Shown: positions 40,301 through 49,248 of the stretch, piece after piece
Layout: the number at the start of each line of letters is the position of its first letter
Position numbering within the stretch: the first letter of the stretch is position 1
From: Euryarchaeota archaeon UBA558
GTDB lineage: Archaea > Thermoplasmatota > Poseidoniia > Poseidoniales > Thalassarchaeaceae
Direction: 5' to 3'
Length of the DNA: 64,000 nucleotides
Assembly (NCBI GenBank): GCA_002507175.1
Contig: DAZE01000012.1
Coordinates: forward strand, 821 to 64,820
The notes under the pieces: generated by a model
Seen by the model: only the letters and a program-made list of their open reading frames with translations
Database searches by the model: none
What the model was told of the DNA's origin: nothing
Position numbers and translations under genes: made by a program

Positions 40301-43300
40301 ACGCATACTGGCTGGGCGATCCGGATGTCGGTTATGGCGATGATTGGAATGAACCAATGTCAGTAGGGCCAGTTGGGGTAGGCCAAACCGATTCTGACTA
40401 TTCCTACGTTTCATGGGATTATTACGCAGAGGGAGACTATCTCGTAGATCAATTTGGTAACATACAGACAGTCAGGGACCAAGCGGCATTATTCATAGAA
40501 TGGACGAAACAAGGCCAATCATACAATGGGCTTGTCCAAGGATCATGGGTCGATCTGAACGAAAATGGCATCCAACGGACGAATATCGAGGATCCGCAGT
40601 TTCATGCCTGCGAAGACTTCGACAATGACGGGAATTATGATGAAGCTGAATACTTTGGAGATTTCGGAGACCGGGGATATTACACTTGGTTCGACTCTGA
40701 ACAGATCGTGAAATCGGTTGTACTCGATCTTACTCACATCATCCTGGAGAACAGGACATCGGACGAGACCTTCCAATGGAGGGATGAATGCACCTCACTG
40801 GAAGGCTCAGAAGTGACTCTCACTTGGAGATTCATCTCTAACGGAGATGGTATAAACGGAAACGCTGGATTAGCCGGCTTCGCAATTGACAATATCCGAT
40901 TCGAGGAATTCACCTTCGAAGATGACGGAAATTACAGTGTGGAGGTCAATGGCCTTGACTCCCAGGAGAGTCAAATCGTCAACCTCGGAACTCATGACTT
41001 CGACTCTGGGTTGTACAGGATCGACGTCCGAACAATTTTTGACAACAACGATCCAACGCAGAAATGGTACAACGCTGAGGAGGTTAATCCAAGTAACAAC
41101 TTCTCCAAGGTCCAATTTTCAATAGATAGCGCAGAAATCACCCTTTTGCAGCCAAATGTTCTTGATTGTGTTGGAGATGTGACTTATGAGTGCGTTTATC
41201 CCATCAGTCCGACCTCAGCACACACATTCTCATTGCCAATACTCAACGGTGTGATCGAGGGCGTTTACGAGGTGACTATGTCCATCCTCGACACAACTAC
41301 TGGCCAGATGGTCTGGCAGGCAACCTCTGATAATGGGCCATTCGACCTAGTTCCACATCAGCGAGCCTTCGCGAATTGGACACTCGGAAGTAATGCACAG
41401 TTAGGCTCAACTGGAATGTTCAATTCCTGGGAGCCAGGAAGGGCATACAACTTGAGTTGGGACGCGAAGCTAGTCTCGGACGACTCAGAAAATGGAAACA
41501 AGAGATACTTTGAGATTACCTTCATGGACAATATCGATGTAGCTATACTTTCCAATCCAACCGACCAAAACCGCCTCCAGAGAGTCAAATCTGACTTGGA
41601 AGCAATGGGGATGACCTACACTCAGTTCCGAACCAATGAGTGGGAGGACTATGTAACCGCAGATTGGACAGGTGTCTACCACAAGGTACTACTTCCATGG
41701 CAAACGGATTATAATGCTGAATACGGAGATTATTATGAAAAGCTCAGCGAGGTAAGAGCTAGTGGCCTTTCAGTGATAGACGTCCTAGACAACTTCATGG
41801 TCAATGGTGGCACACTCCAGGTCCACTTAGGCCCATACAGGAATGACTACGTCCCAGACAACCTCCCATTTGGGATGGACATCCAAGAGAGGAATCCAGC
41901 CAACTCATCAATTAGATTCGACTACGATGATGTTCGAGTGATCGATAGATATCACCCACTCCTCGGAGGAGTTGACCTGACTGCGTTGCAGGGGGTCCAC
42001 GGTGGACAATATGTCGCCTTGTCAGGCCTGGACATTTCACAGGTCCTTCCCAACCAAGTTCCTGCCGCTTGTGGTGGCAGGATATCTGATCCATTGGGCA
42101 CCTTCCACAGCCTGCTGGGTAGCGTAGAATACGGCTCACAGTCTCTGTTGAGCCTATGCAACAGAGGGAATGGTGGCATGGTAGTCACAACATTGGATGT
42201 CGAGAACCCCAGCTTTTCTGAGCCTTATGGGGGCCAGACCATGCCTTTGCTATCGAATATGCTCGGCTACTCGGTGACTCCATATCCATTCGATTTTGGA
42301 ATCGCAGGCGACACGTTCGACCTGACCATAAACGGAGTCTCTCCCTCGATTAACACGGTCACTAAGGCCTACAACACGGTCTACATCAAGTCCAACTCAG
42401 AACTACAGTTCAGCTATGTTTCGGATGCGACTGATTTGATCGCAGACTGGACACTAGAGCCAGGTGGCGAAGACGCCGTGACTGGTTGGAACAGTGAAAT
42501 AGTGGATCCAGGCGAATTTTCGCACGTTTCCCAGTCTTCTGCGGAGATACCCACACTAGGATCATTCTGCGTTGAGAGTACGTTGTCCTCGACTGGTTGC
42601 TTCATCGGTGCTGAATGGCTGTTGACGCTGTACCTACACGATGCTGAGGGCCATACTAGAATGACCTATGTGCGACTCATAACAAACGATACTCTTGCCG
42701 ACGAGTCAGATCCAACGGCATCGATCAATCTCGTCGAGGACTCATTGACCGACGAGTACGTGGAAGACGACGGTACCAAGACCGTTGCCGGCACAAATTG
42801 GGATGTGCACAGGGTCAGACTAACCCCAACTGGCGACATAACCCTGTCTTTCTCAGGGGCGGAAAGCAACGATGCAGACGCTCCTGAGGGAGAAAGCGGC
42901 ATACAGATGTACTCATGGAGGGTATATTTCGACTACCCAGTCACATCCCAACCCAGCCTTGATGGCCATGTCTTTGACATACCCGCGACCGCCGGAGGGG
43001 ACTCCTTTAGCTATACCTTCAGGAATGTCACCAGCGACGGCACACTTGAGAACCAGATAAGGCTCGAATTAATTGTATATGACAAAGCAGGGAAGTCCTC
43101 TTCAAAAGCAAGGATGTACTTTGTGGTGGTTGGAGAGGATTTCGGTGACGAACCACCGGTCGTGACCTTCACTTCACCTAAGCCGAATGACTCCCAGACA
43201 GCAGATCGAGTCACAATCAGCGGAAGCGTCGCCTCAGGAGCGGAGAACTCCGACGTGAGGATACAAGTTGCCCTAGCAGATCCTCTGATCCTAGATCTGT

Positions 43301-43812
43301 CGCCAACGCCTAAGGCTACTCAGAAGCAAATTGGCAAGTACAACGAAACAGGATTGCTGGGAGATGGCTCTACCTTCTCAATAACCCTCGATATCTCTGA
43401 CCTGTACTCCGAGAGTGAGGGAGTACTCTCGACGGTGCATATTCGGGTAATCGAAGGAGATGGACAAAGGTACACCATATCTTCGAGTGAGGACATATAC
43501 CTCCTCAAGCGAAGCAGCGATCCGTGCGTCAGAGATCCCTCAGCTGCAGGTTGCGATTCAGGGGTACAAGGTATCGGCCTTGTTATCCCTGTAGTCGGTG
43601 GTTTACTTCTAGTCCTCGCAATCGCAGGAGTAACACTAGCCATGAGGGGCAGGACAGGAACTACTGTGAGCGATGAGATACGATCCTTCCAAGGAGTCCA
43701 GGATCTGGATCCCGTGGAGGCATACGTCCAGCAGATGGTAGGCCAGGGGTATCCAGAAGATTATGCAAGGCAGTACGCGCAGGACTACTACGCTAACCTC
43801 AACAAGAAATGA
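37357..43812 (+). CDS. Giant FG-GAP/VCBS-repeat surface protein with C-terminal membrane anchor
   Basis: 2151 residues. Basic N-terminus and signal peptide ending near ASAS, then probable mature Gln. FG-GAP/VCBS-like calcium motifs occur in the first 420 residues (DLDCDGDNDIVASS, DIDGDEMPDIVYF, DIDDDGDDDIVLA, DVNGDGEMDFFIP). The middle holds many beta-sandwich modules and Cys pairs. Around 1390-1640 there is an alpha/beta segment (VAILSNPTDQNRLQRVKSDLEAMG, NGGTLQVHLGPY) resembling a class I glutamine-amidotransferase-like/DUF4350-type fold without visible catalytic assignment. One transmembrane helix (GLVIPVVGGLLLVLAIAGVTLAM) precedes a cytosolic tail with the Tyr-rich helix VQQMVGQGYPEDYARQYAQD. 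Probably a cell-surface adhesin or binding protein (inference). Confidence 0.85.
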   Translation: MRSVGKPKGNENRRAKAITLVAMMVSMTMLSLIPAASASQITQYAVQRDPHYVDTGDLDCDGDNDIVASSSMGFYLTSMFNDGSGGFPDRQDIFIAGGVGDSQRQNIFQTANSQQIQIADIDGDEMPDIVYFQENVRFVGETFVRPANLTVIWGECNKNTHQWERDIIEIPSHPFSQGMDIGDIDDDGDDDIVLATMAPDGGQTYLEVFKGPDPGPQADQTILIPAPTYGHYSYIELGQWGEDLAGDPITGQTLPGECEDLDLWVLRTPRFNPGAGYSVGNYDNMTVLEYDCVTGLYADPNIGGSGAAAVHDFTLDAEHGYELQIDVEDTDGDGIVDMVAAVDGIEGRISYATRSSVGSNWDTRNYINLGNYKGASITISDVNGDGEMDFFIPTELTLTRLQDSSSRNQTYTTVENLRELNSVEIILSNGQGTGYLSPISFDVGRRPTVAAPAQLKGDDTTAQEIIIGQRDYSYRFGSGAMWMDSLGWPGAGDFLSVLTLDNQDVAIDGLTIAPASTDPATGDAQLGEGTRFVNVTLMNTGLNPVSGSVDLDLSVKEVVGGVDTLVYSNDFDGNEDKTNCTGCTWTGASYTSDFAPGTSWHAETGSTAETENVSTYEADHNPTAYMWAGLDYNGTAENNSGYFNNMDEAFILEDIDLTGADAAFLDVSILCSVAFTNLFLSEPYVVQERWLYEDSCGIEAFSEGRGWESVWFQGGYDLDRYFNILQLNQDPELEIKNFAIYPQYVTEWTNYTEGGDEDEEINTLDAIDLTPYAGEVIDLRFRFRSGLYGSVGTADTSYDTGLDGFAFDNITIIKRNTVFGQEQSISQQVNFQPLVAGEEREITLSADFLDNTTYYISTGLTNFNGFVDQDPINDALKFQTTVKNLYDPGLVADPFVDFEPGVRYASAEYPIEIKVQNFGNTITNWTTEAEIFNALPDLTAIEDFSGINPIWSDDGNENGTRLDDSTTSNQVLPQNQGVFKNYAYWLGDPDVGYGDDWNEPMSVGPVGVGQTDSDYSYVSWDYYAEGDYLVDQFGNIQTVRDQAALFIEWTKQGQSYNGLVQGSWVDLNENGIQRTNIEDPQFHACEDFDNDGNYDEAEYFGDFGDRGYYTWFDSEQIVKSVVLDLTHIILENRTSDETFQWRDECTSLEGSEVTLTWRFISNGDGINGNAGLAGFAIDNIRFEEFTFEDDGNYSVEVNGLDSQESQIVNLGTHDFDSGLYRIDVRTIFDNNDPTQKWYNAEEVNPSNNFSKVQFSIDSAEITLLQPNVLDCVGDVTYECVYPISPTSAHTFSLPILNGVIEGVYEVTMSILDTTTGQMVWQATSDNGPFDLVPHQRAFANWTLGSNAQLGSTGMFNSWEPGRAYNLSWDAKLVSDDSENGNKRYFEITFMDNIDVAILSNPTDQNRLQRVKSDLEAMGMTYTQFRTNEWEDYVTADWTGVYHKVLLPWQTDYNAEYGDYYEKLSEVRASGLSVIDVLDNFMVNGGTLQVHLGPYRNDYVPDNLPFGMDIQERNPANSSIRFDYDDVRVIDRYHPLLGGVDLTALQGVHGGQYVALSGLDISQVLPNQVPAACGGRISDPLGTFHSLLGSVEYGSQSLLSLCNRGNGGMVVTTLDVENPSFSEPYGGQTMPLLSNMLGYSVTPYPFDFGIAGDTFDLTINGVSPSINTVTKAYNTVYIKSNSELQFSYVSDATDLIADWTLEPGGEDAVTGWNSEIVDPGEFSHVSQSSAEIPTLGSFCVESTLSSTGCFIGAEWLLTLYLHDAEGHTRMTYVRLITNDTLADESDPTASINLVEDSLTDEYVEDDGTKTVAGTNWDVHRVRLTPTGDITLSFSGAESNDADAPEGESGIQMYSWRVYFDYPVTSQPSLDGHVFDIPATAGGDSFSYTFRNVTSDGTLENQIRLELIVYDKAGKSSSKARMYFVVVGEDFGDEPPVVTFTSPKPNDSQTADRVTISGSVASGAENSDVRIQVALADPLILDLSPTPKATQKQIGKYNETGLLGDGSTFSITLDISDLYSESEGVLSTVHIRVIEGDGQRYTISSSEDIYLLKRSSDPCVRDPSAAGCDSGVQGIGLVIPVVGGLLLVLAIAGVTLAMRGRTGTTVSDEIRSFQGVQDLDPVEAYVQQMVGQGYPEDYARQYAQDYYANLNKK

Positions 43813-43817
43813 GGCCT

Positions 43818-44801
43818 TCAATTAGGTTTGAACTCTGTTGACCACTTACGGGAAATTCGTTGTCCTCCGGAAACGATTTTTTCGTGTCGCTCAAGCCAGG
43901 CGGATGGACGATAAGTCAGCATCTTCTTGTGTAACCTACCTCCTCTGATATCCTCAGGAATGCAAGTCTTGCCCGATGCCATCTCTATGTCAAGAGCCCG
44001 ATCTAGATCGGTCGCATTCCGGTTCATCCATCTGAAAAGTGGTTCTGAGGCACGAGTCAGTGCATAGAATGCGATGAGTATCGTCATGAATGTGGCAACC
44101 TGCCCCCCTGCACCATAGGACGAGAGGGATGCAGAGGCGACAAAACCTATCATGAAAACGAATGGTGCGATTATGAAAAACAGAAAATACGTTTGGGTTA
44201 CAGGTTTCTGATTTCGAAACTTGCTTATATTCTTCCATTTTTGGTCGTTAGGGTCCTGCGGCCTGAAAATATCGCCTTTCTTTTTTTTCATTGCATCATT
44301 CAAATTTCTTCGGACGTCCTCCAATCTCCTCTTTTGTGAAGTGGATAGCGATGATCCTTCAAGCGATAATATCTGATCAGAAACTTGCGATGCCATATCG
44401 TAATCGCCGTATCTGGCCAAAATAGAGGCCTGCTCGATAAGCGGAACCGGTGATTCTGGATTCACGTCCCTGTAATTCGACCACCATTCGAGGGCGTCTT
44501 CCAACATTCCAAGGTGATCAACAAGTATCAGGCCCCCTAATGCCCAGGCCTCATCCATGGAAGGATCGCATTCAACCGCCGATCTGAGACATCTTAGGGC
44601 ATTCGCGGACTGAGAAAGGGTTGGATCAATCGGCTTACCACGGCTTCTGGGAGGTAAATTGAGGTCTGCTGCCTCGACCCAGAGTAGAGCGTTATCAGAA
44701 TCTTCTTCCAGTGCGTTTTCAATTATCTGGAGAGAATCCTCTCGAGACTCGTTATTCCTGACTTCTGAAATCCATTCCGAGTTATGCTCCCGGTCAGCCA
44801 T
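43818..44801 (-). CDS. TPR-like membrane protein
   Basis: 327 residues. N-terminal half consists of TPR-like helical repeats (EDSLQIIENALEEDSDNALLWVEAADL, ANALRCLRSAVECDPSMDEAWALGGLILVDHLGMLEDALEWW, LARYGDYDMASQVSDQILSLEG), then a basic stretch, two transmembrane helices (about 206-228 and 236-250) and a basic cytosolic C-terminus. Not assigned to a named family. It is the last gene of a minus-strand run with the Gar1-like and surface-protein genes, and ends five bases from the convergent giant protein gene. It may be a cytosol-facing docking protein (inference). Confidence 0.75.
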   Translation of the reverse strand: MADREHNSEWISEVRNNESREDSLQIIENALEEDSDNALLWVEAADLNLPPRSRGKPIDPTLSQSANALRCLRSAVECDPSMDEAWALGGLILVDHLGMLEDALEWWSNYRDVNPESPVPLIEQASILARYGDYDMASQVSDQILSLEGSSLSTSQKRRLEDVRRNLNDAMKKKKGDIFRPQDPNDQKWKNISKFRNQKPVTQTYFLFFIIAPFVFMIGFVASASLSSYGAGGQVATFMTILIAFYALTRASEPLFRWMNRNATDLDRALDIEMASGKTCIPEDIRGGRLHKKMLTYRPSAWLERHEKIVSGGQRISRKWSTEFKPN

Positions 44802-44836
44802 CGTTTCGCGGAGACAAGCACATACGATGAATCCTC

Positions 44837-45457
44837 CTATCTCTGAGGTTTCCTGCGGGCTCTCTTCCTTCCTCTATCTGACTGATTGTATGAGCTCTTT
44901 TGTGTTTTCTTGCCCCCTGATGAGCGCCTCTTATTTTTGGGATTGGATCCCCTGCCATACTTCTTGTAAACAGATTGCCTATCCTTGATTCCTATATCGG
45001 AACTATGGTTCTCGTTCGTCCTTCTGGCTTCCGACCTCCTCTCGCCACAATTCGTACATCTTCCTGTTCTGGAGTTCAAGGTCCTGCATTTGCCACAAAC
45101 CCATGTTGGGAGGACTCTGTTCGACGTTCCATTTTTTCTTCGATTAGCCTTCTTCCCAATCGCCTTTGGGATACGATTTCTGGAACCTCGCTCCCCCTGA
45201 TCCCCAAATCTTCCTTTCTTATTTGCAGATCTAAAAATCTCTACAGGTGCGCCAGTTGCTGAGGCAGGGTCTATGCTTTTAGATAGAACGACGTGAATTA
45301 ACCCGGAATTGACGCTTCCGATCACAGAATCAACACGTCCAATCTTCTGGCCCCCCTCAATCTGCACCGCCCAACCCAAACCTGGGGGCCTTCCCTCAAA
45401 ATTGACCAATAGGCCACCGAGATGGGACATTGAAACTATGCGGCCTCTGACGGTCAT
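44837..45457 (-). CDS. Gar1-like protein with zinc finger and basic tail
   Basis: 206 residues. Residues 1-78 match the Gar1/Naf1 beta-barrel of H/ACA ribonucleoproteins: strands VRGRIVSMSHLGGLLV, the diagnostic KIGRVDSVIGSVNSGLIHVVLS, and PVEIF. In the RNP, Gar1 binds Cbf5 and aids pseudouridine synthesis on rRNA. Here a basic linker leads to a RanBP2-like zinc finger, Trp119, Cys121, Cys124, Asn128, Cys134, Cys137, and then a very basic tail of about 65 residues rich in Lys, Arg, Ser, Asn and Gly. Archaeal Gar1 is usually under 100 residues, so the C-terminal half is unusual. ATG overlaps the stop of the upstream gene (ATGA). Confidence 0.8.
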   Translation of the reverse strand: MTVRGRIVSMSHLGGLLVNFEGRPPGLGWAVQIEGGQKIGRVDSVIGSVNSGLIHVVLSKSIDPASATGAPVEIFRSANKKGRFGDQGERGSRNRIPKAIGKKANRRKNGTSNRVLPTWVCGKCRTLNSRTGRCTNCGERRSEARRTNENHSSDIGIKDRQSVYKKYGRGSNPKNKRRSSGGKKTQKSSYNQSDRGRKRARRKPQR

Positions 45458-47502
45458 GGTGCCCCCCGGTGACCCCTTCCATACATGAATGCAGCAGCAA
45501 GAATACCTATCGAGGAGGAATAAATTGGGAATGGAACAAACCCCACACCGTCATCATCTCCTTGCACCGGTTCCTCTCCTGGGATATCGGATGTCAATGC
45601 TAAGGTGGAATTAACGCTACTTTCAGCAATTGCGCACATTCCTGATGTATCGCATCCACGAACGGAAACCGTATGGGGGCCGACGTCAAACAATCTAAAG
45701 TCAATAGGCCCAACAGACCATGAGTTACCAAACGCTTGAACGGTTCCAATATTTGTCCCGTCAATGTACATAGTAAACGTCACATCTTCCCCATCCGGGT
45801 CGCTGAACATTCCGTTCATCTCCCATTCCGTCCCGGTCCATTTGGTCTCAAGGATTGACAAAATTGGAGGGGATCCTATCTTTTGAAGCACGATTTCACT
45901 CCTCTCTGAGCGGTCGTAAACCCCCTCTCCTGAATATTTGAACCAGACACCGAGGGGCCCGGGTGTTGCTATTCTGGCATCCCCAGAAAAGATAAGTTCT
46001 GTGACAGAGTCCGAAGAATTCAATATGATGGCCTCTTCATAAAAACTCGGACCACTGCCAGACCACTCGATGCCTATGGAAAGACCTACTTGAAGAAACT
46101 CTCCGTTTGATGGGTTTACTGTGTTTATTTCACTCAAGATTAAATCCAGGTCATCTAAAATGTCGAGGGATTCAGACTGGGCGCTCACCGAGAATCCTTT
46201 CATGATGTGAAAATCGCGAACAGATGTAGATTGACCGGAGGCATCCTCCGCTGAACACGAAATAACGTTGTAATCGGAGTCACGTTCCATCGATACCACA
46301 ATCGCTCTAGATTCAGTTACAAGATTGGTGTTGGACCCATTCTCTCGGCAAATCAAATCTAAGGATGACACCGCATCTTCGTCAGAGAACCAACTTGCGA
46401 TTTCGTTCCATTCCGCGACTAGAACCATAGTGGACTCCAAAGTCGATGCCATCGAGCTGTAAATCCATGTAGTGCCATTTGCCGGCGCAGTTGAGGTCCA
46501 AATAGGACTTTCATCTGTCGGAGGTTGGATAGTTGTCAAGTCAAAGAATAAGTCCTCTCCTGCGGGCCAGAAGGAACTAGGCCTATCCGGCATGATTGTG
46601 AGTACCATCCCTCCTTGTTCATCATACCCTGCGGTAGCCACTGAGGATCCATCACCAATGCAGGAACCTCTGATTGGAGTTGGAGAGCCCCCGTTAAGGA
46701 GATCTCTTCCCTCACACTCTTCGAACATTGAGAGCCGCATGCCCTCGACATAAGGCGCGTTAACGGTGTAAGTCGCTCTTGAAATGTTTGAAGTATTCAT
46801 AGCCAGAGTCAGGGTTTCGAGTGATTGTATGTTGTGTAAATCCACGGTGCCACTCAACATTAGTTCTATTCTACACTCGTCTGGATTATTGGCGTCAGTG
46901 TCACAATCCCTAGACTCACCCGGTGCAACAGGGACTTCATAGCAATTGGTACTACCAAAGGTGTTGCATGATCGGACCGACTCGTGTCGTTCTGGGACCA
47001 TATTCCATTCAGCGATTGAGACGCCATCTTCTACCCATGTGGCATTCCTCCAGTCTACTGCCGGACCGCCTCGGTGATACTCTCCATCCCTGACTCCTAC
47101 TCTTGTCATTGTATATTCTACGCAATCTGCTGCCACGGATCGAACTGCTTCTCTCTCATCGGATGAAAGCCATCCATCCCCTCCACTCGGTATCAGCCCA
47201 TCAAGCAGGTCGTCCAAAAATGTCCGAAAGTCATCTGCCATGGTTCCGTTTATCCATGCTAATGCCTCTATCTGTGCAGTTCGCCAATTATCTGCCACTG
47301 TGACGTTAAAATCAGCCCATGTGTAAGTAAAAACATCTTCAAAAGAACTCTTGGAACACTGCGCCTCGAAGGAGGTGCCTCCTCCAAATTGACTCATTAC
47401 TATGGATTCATCTTGCAGATTGGGACGATTTTCAATCCCAGCACTATTTACCCCAAGAAGAAACATAATCGCAATGATTGCTAGCGTAGGACTCCTGCCC
47501 AT
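45454..47502 (-). CDS. Secreted, membrane-anchored surface protein with Ig-like domains
   Basis: 682 residues, not assigned to a named family. Signal peptide at about 5-21 (PTLAIIAIMFLLGVNSAG), a long extracellular region with several Cys pairs, and a C-terminal Ig/PKD-like beta-sandwich (about 555-640; SDPDGEDVTFTMYIDG, FDVGPHTVSVRGCD). One transmembrane helix lies near the end (IYSSSIGILAAAFMYG) with a very short basic tail. ATG 47502; a TATA-like box GACATAGAG on the minus strand (plus 47532-47540) is about 34 bases upstream. First gene of a three-gene run with Gar1-like and TPR genes. Confidence 0.8.
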   Translation of the reverse strand: MGRSPTLAIIAIMFLLGVNSAGIENRPNLQDESIVMSQFGGGTSFEAQCSKSSFEDVFTYTWADFNVTVADNWRTAQIEALAWINGTMADDFRTFLDDLLDGLIPSGGDGWLSSDEREAVRSVAADCVEYTMTRVGVRDGEYHRGGPAVDWRNATWVEDGVSIAEWNMVPERHESVRSCNTFGSTNCYEVPVAPGESRDCDTDANNPDECRIELMLSGTVDLHNIQSLETLTLAMNTSNISRATYTVNAPYVEGMRLSMFEECEGRDLLNGGSPTPIRGSCIGDGSSVATAGYDEQGGMVLTIMPDRPSSFWPAGEDLFFDLTTIQPPTDESPIWTSTAPANGTTWIYSSMASTLESTMVLVAEWNEIASWFSDEDAVSSLDLICRENGSNTNLVTESRAIVVSMERDSDYNVISCSAEDASGQSTSVRDFHIMKGFSVSAQSESLDILDDLDLILSEINTVNPSNGEFLQVGLSIGIEWSGSGPSFYEEAIILNSSDSVTELIFSGDARIATPGPLGVWFKYSGEGVYDRSERSEIVLQKIGSPPILSILETKWTGTEWEMNGMFSDPDGEDVTFTMYIDGTNIGTVQAFGNSWSVGPIDFRLFDVGPHTVSVRGCDTSGMCAIAESSVNSTLALTSDIPGEEPVQGDDDGVGFVPFPIYSSSIGILAAAFMYGRGHRGAP

Positions 47503-47559
47503 GGTGATGCAAGCCCCCCCTTACACTTCACTCTATGTCTTACGAGACGGAACGCATGA

Positions 47560-47580
47560 ATGCCAATCAGGCTTTGGCAT
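47560..47580. promoter_or_regulatory. Inverted repeat between surface-protein gene and PhnC-like operon
   Basis: ATGCCAA, seven bases, TTGGCAT: a perfect seven-base inverted repeat 61-81 bases before the ABC-transporter start. The repeat arms are flanked by a direct repeat GCATGAA at 47554 and 47577. Possible operator; no regulator is evident nearby. Confidence 0.3.
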
Positions 47581-47640
47581 GAACAAAACAAGACCCCATT
47601 CCCACCAGATCCAAATAGAGGATTAGGCGACCCTAAATTA

Positions 47641-48360
47641 ATGGCAACCACGGGAGCTAGTGATGTAGTAGTCCATTTGGATGGGGTTGCCATCGGTTAT
47701 GACAAGAACAAGCCATTGGCTGAAATCCCATCCTTGAAGATAAAAAACGGTGAGATTCTAGCAATCGCTGGCCCGTCAGGAATTGGCAAGTCGACACTCG
47801 TAAAGACAATCGCCGGCTTGGTTAGACCGCTTGCTGGCGATATTGAAGTGTGTGGTGTTATGGCACCTCGCAGGCCAGTGAGAGGGCAGTTAGGATACAT
47901 ACCACAACGATTGGGACTAATTCGCCATGCAAGCGTCTTCCACAATGTATTAATCGGCTCCCGTGCAAAATTCTGCGGCCCCCTAGATTTTTTTGCTTCT
48001 AAACAAGCGAAGGAATGGGCCAAGAAAGCGATTGAACAAATGGGGTTGGAGCATAAGACCTGGGAACCAATCAGGCGTTTATCCGGAGGAGAACAGAGGA
48101 GAGTCGCCACCGCTAGAACCCTCGCTCAAAGACCAAAATTAATCCTTGCTGATGAGTTCTTGAGTGAGTTGGACGAGGAAACAATGTCGAAAGTTGCGAA
48201 CTCAGTTGTTGAGTATTCTCAGCAGGAAGGGGCTGCAGTAGTATTGATTGAGCATGACATCAGCCGGGCGAGAAGTATAGCTGACAGACTAGTTGTGATG
48301 GACGACGGGCGACTAAACCCATTCCTATCAGAAACAAAAACTTTGGAGGTCAAGCTGTGA
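47641..48360 (+). CDS. ABC importer ATP-binding protein, PhnC-like
   Basis: 239-residue ATPase of a phosphonate/phosphate-type importer. Walker A GPSGIGKST, Q-loop YIPQRLGLIRHASVFHNVLIGS, signature LSGGEQRRVATARTLAQRP, Walker B LILADEFLSELDEET and the H-loop IEHD. The spacing after the Q-loop (HNVLIGS) is typical of PhnC. ATG 47641 chosen; the open frame starts at 47560 but that part carries the inverted repeat and looks non-coding. Operon with the PhnE-like permease, with an overlap. No substrate-binding protein is adjacent, so the substrate is unproven. Confidence 0.85.
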   Translation: MATTGASDVVVHLDGVAIGYDKNKPLAEIPSLKIKNGEILAIAGPSGIGKSTLVKTIAGLVRPLAGDIEVCGVMAPRRPVRGQLGYIPQRLGLIRHASVFHNVLIGSRAKFCGPLDFFASKQAKEWAKKAIEQMGLEHKTWEPIRRLSGGEQRRVATARTLAQRPKLILADEFLSELDEETMSKVANSVVEYSQQEGAAVVLIEHDISRARSIADRLVVMDDGRLNPFLSETKTLEVKL

Positions 48361-49232
48361 CGAGAATGATTCGTGTCAATCCAGGACTTGTGTTATTTTC
48401 CTGTTTTTTCCTTGCAATATATCTGATGATTGGATCAGTGGAGGATTGGGGGCGACTTTCAAACGGATTGGGGAATCTGAGAATCTTCTTTTTCGAGTCT
48501 TTATGGCCTCCGGATTGGAGTATTTTTGAGCCAAGACTGTACCCTGATTGCCAAGCACCAGGAGGACTATCAATAACGTGCTCGACAGCATGGATTGGTA
48601 TGACAGAAACTCTGAAAATTGCCTTTATATCAACTGTTTTCGGGATGGTGATATCACTGCCCCTTTCCTTGTTAGCTGCAAACAACATAAGTACCCCGGG
48701 ACTTTCGGTAGCCACGCGGTTTCTGCTCGCATCACTGAGGAGCCTACCTTCAATAATATGGGCAATATTCTTTGTTATTCTGATAGGTTTCGGACCAATA
48801 TCCGGCATCTTTGCGATGACTGTTTACACCGTGGGTTATCTCGGCAAACTTCAGTATGAGGCAATCGAGGGCATGAGTAGCCTCCCATTGGAAGCCGCTG
48901 AAGCTGCCGGCTTAGGTAGAATCGAGAAAACAATCAATATCGTTATTCCAGAATCTGCGAATGATTTGATTTCCCAGGCTATCTTCATGTTCGAATACAA
49001 CGTTCGTCACGGTTCAGTCATAGGCATAGTCGGAGCAGGAGGAATAGGGTATTACATCGATCTATATCTTGGATTCTTGGTCTACGACAAAGTCATTGCA
49101 TATCTCATTCTAGTGTTTATCGTGGTATTGGTAATTGACTCGATATCGGTTTACATAAGGTCATTTTTCACAGACGATAGGCCCACCAAGAAACCTACTT
49201 GGCAGTCAGTGTTTCTGCCAACATGGAAATAA
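48357..49232 (+). CDS. ABC importer permease, PhnE-like
   Basis: 291-residue membrane permease. Transmembrane helices near 11-28, 83-107, 125-150, 155-170 and 250-270; the EAA loop is EAAEAAGLGRIEKTINIVIPES near 178-199, and GGIGYYIDLYLGF is the family's C-terminal motif. These match the PhnE family of phosphonate/phosphite/phosphate importers. GTG 48357 overlaps the upstream stop (GTGA); ATG 48366 is an alternative. A hydrophilic segment of about 40 residues (residues 40-78, with two Cys) between helices 1 and 2 is likely extracellular. Confidence 0.85.
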   Translation: MTRMIRVNPGLVLFSCFFLAIYLMIGSVEDWGRLSNGLGNLRIFFFESLWPPDWSIFEPRLYPDCQAPGGLSITCSTAWIGMTETLKIAFISTVFGMVISLPLSLLAANNISTPGLSVATRFLLASLRSLPSIIWAIFFVILIGFGPISGIFAMTVYTVGYLGKLQYEAIEGMSSLPLEAAEAAGLGRIEKTINIVIPESANDLISQAIFMFEYNVRHGSVIGIVGAGGIGYYIDLYLGFLVYDKVIAYLILVFIVVLVIDSISVYIRSFFTDDRPTKKPTWQSVFLPTWK

Positions 49233-49248
49233 GTGTGAGGCAACAGAG

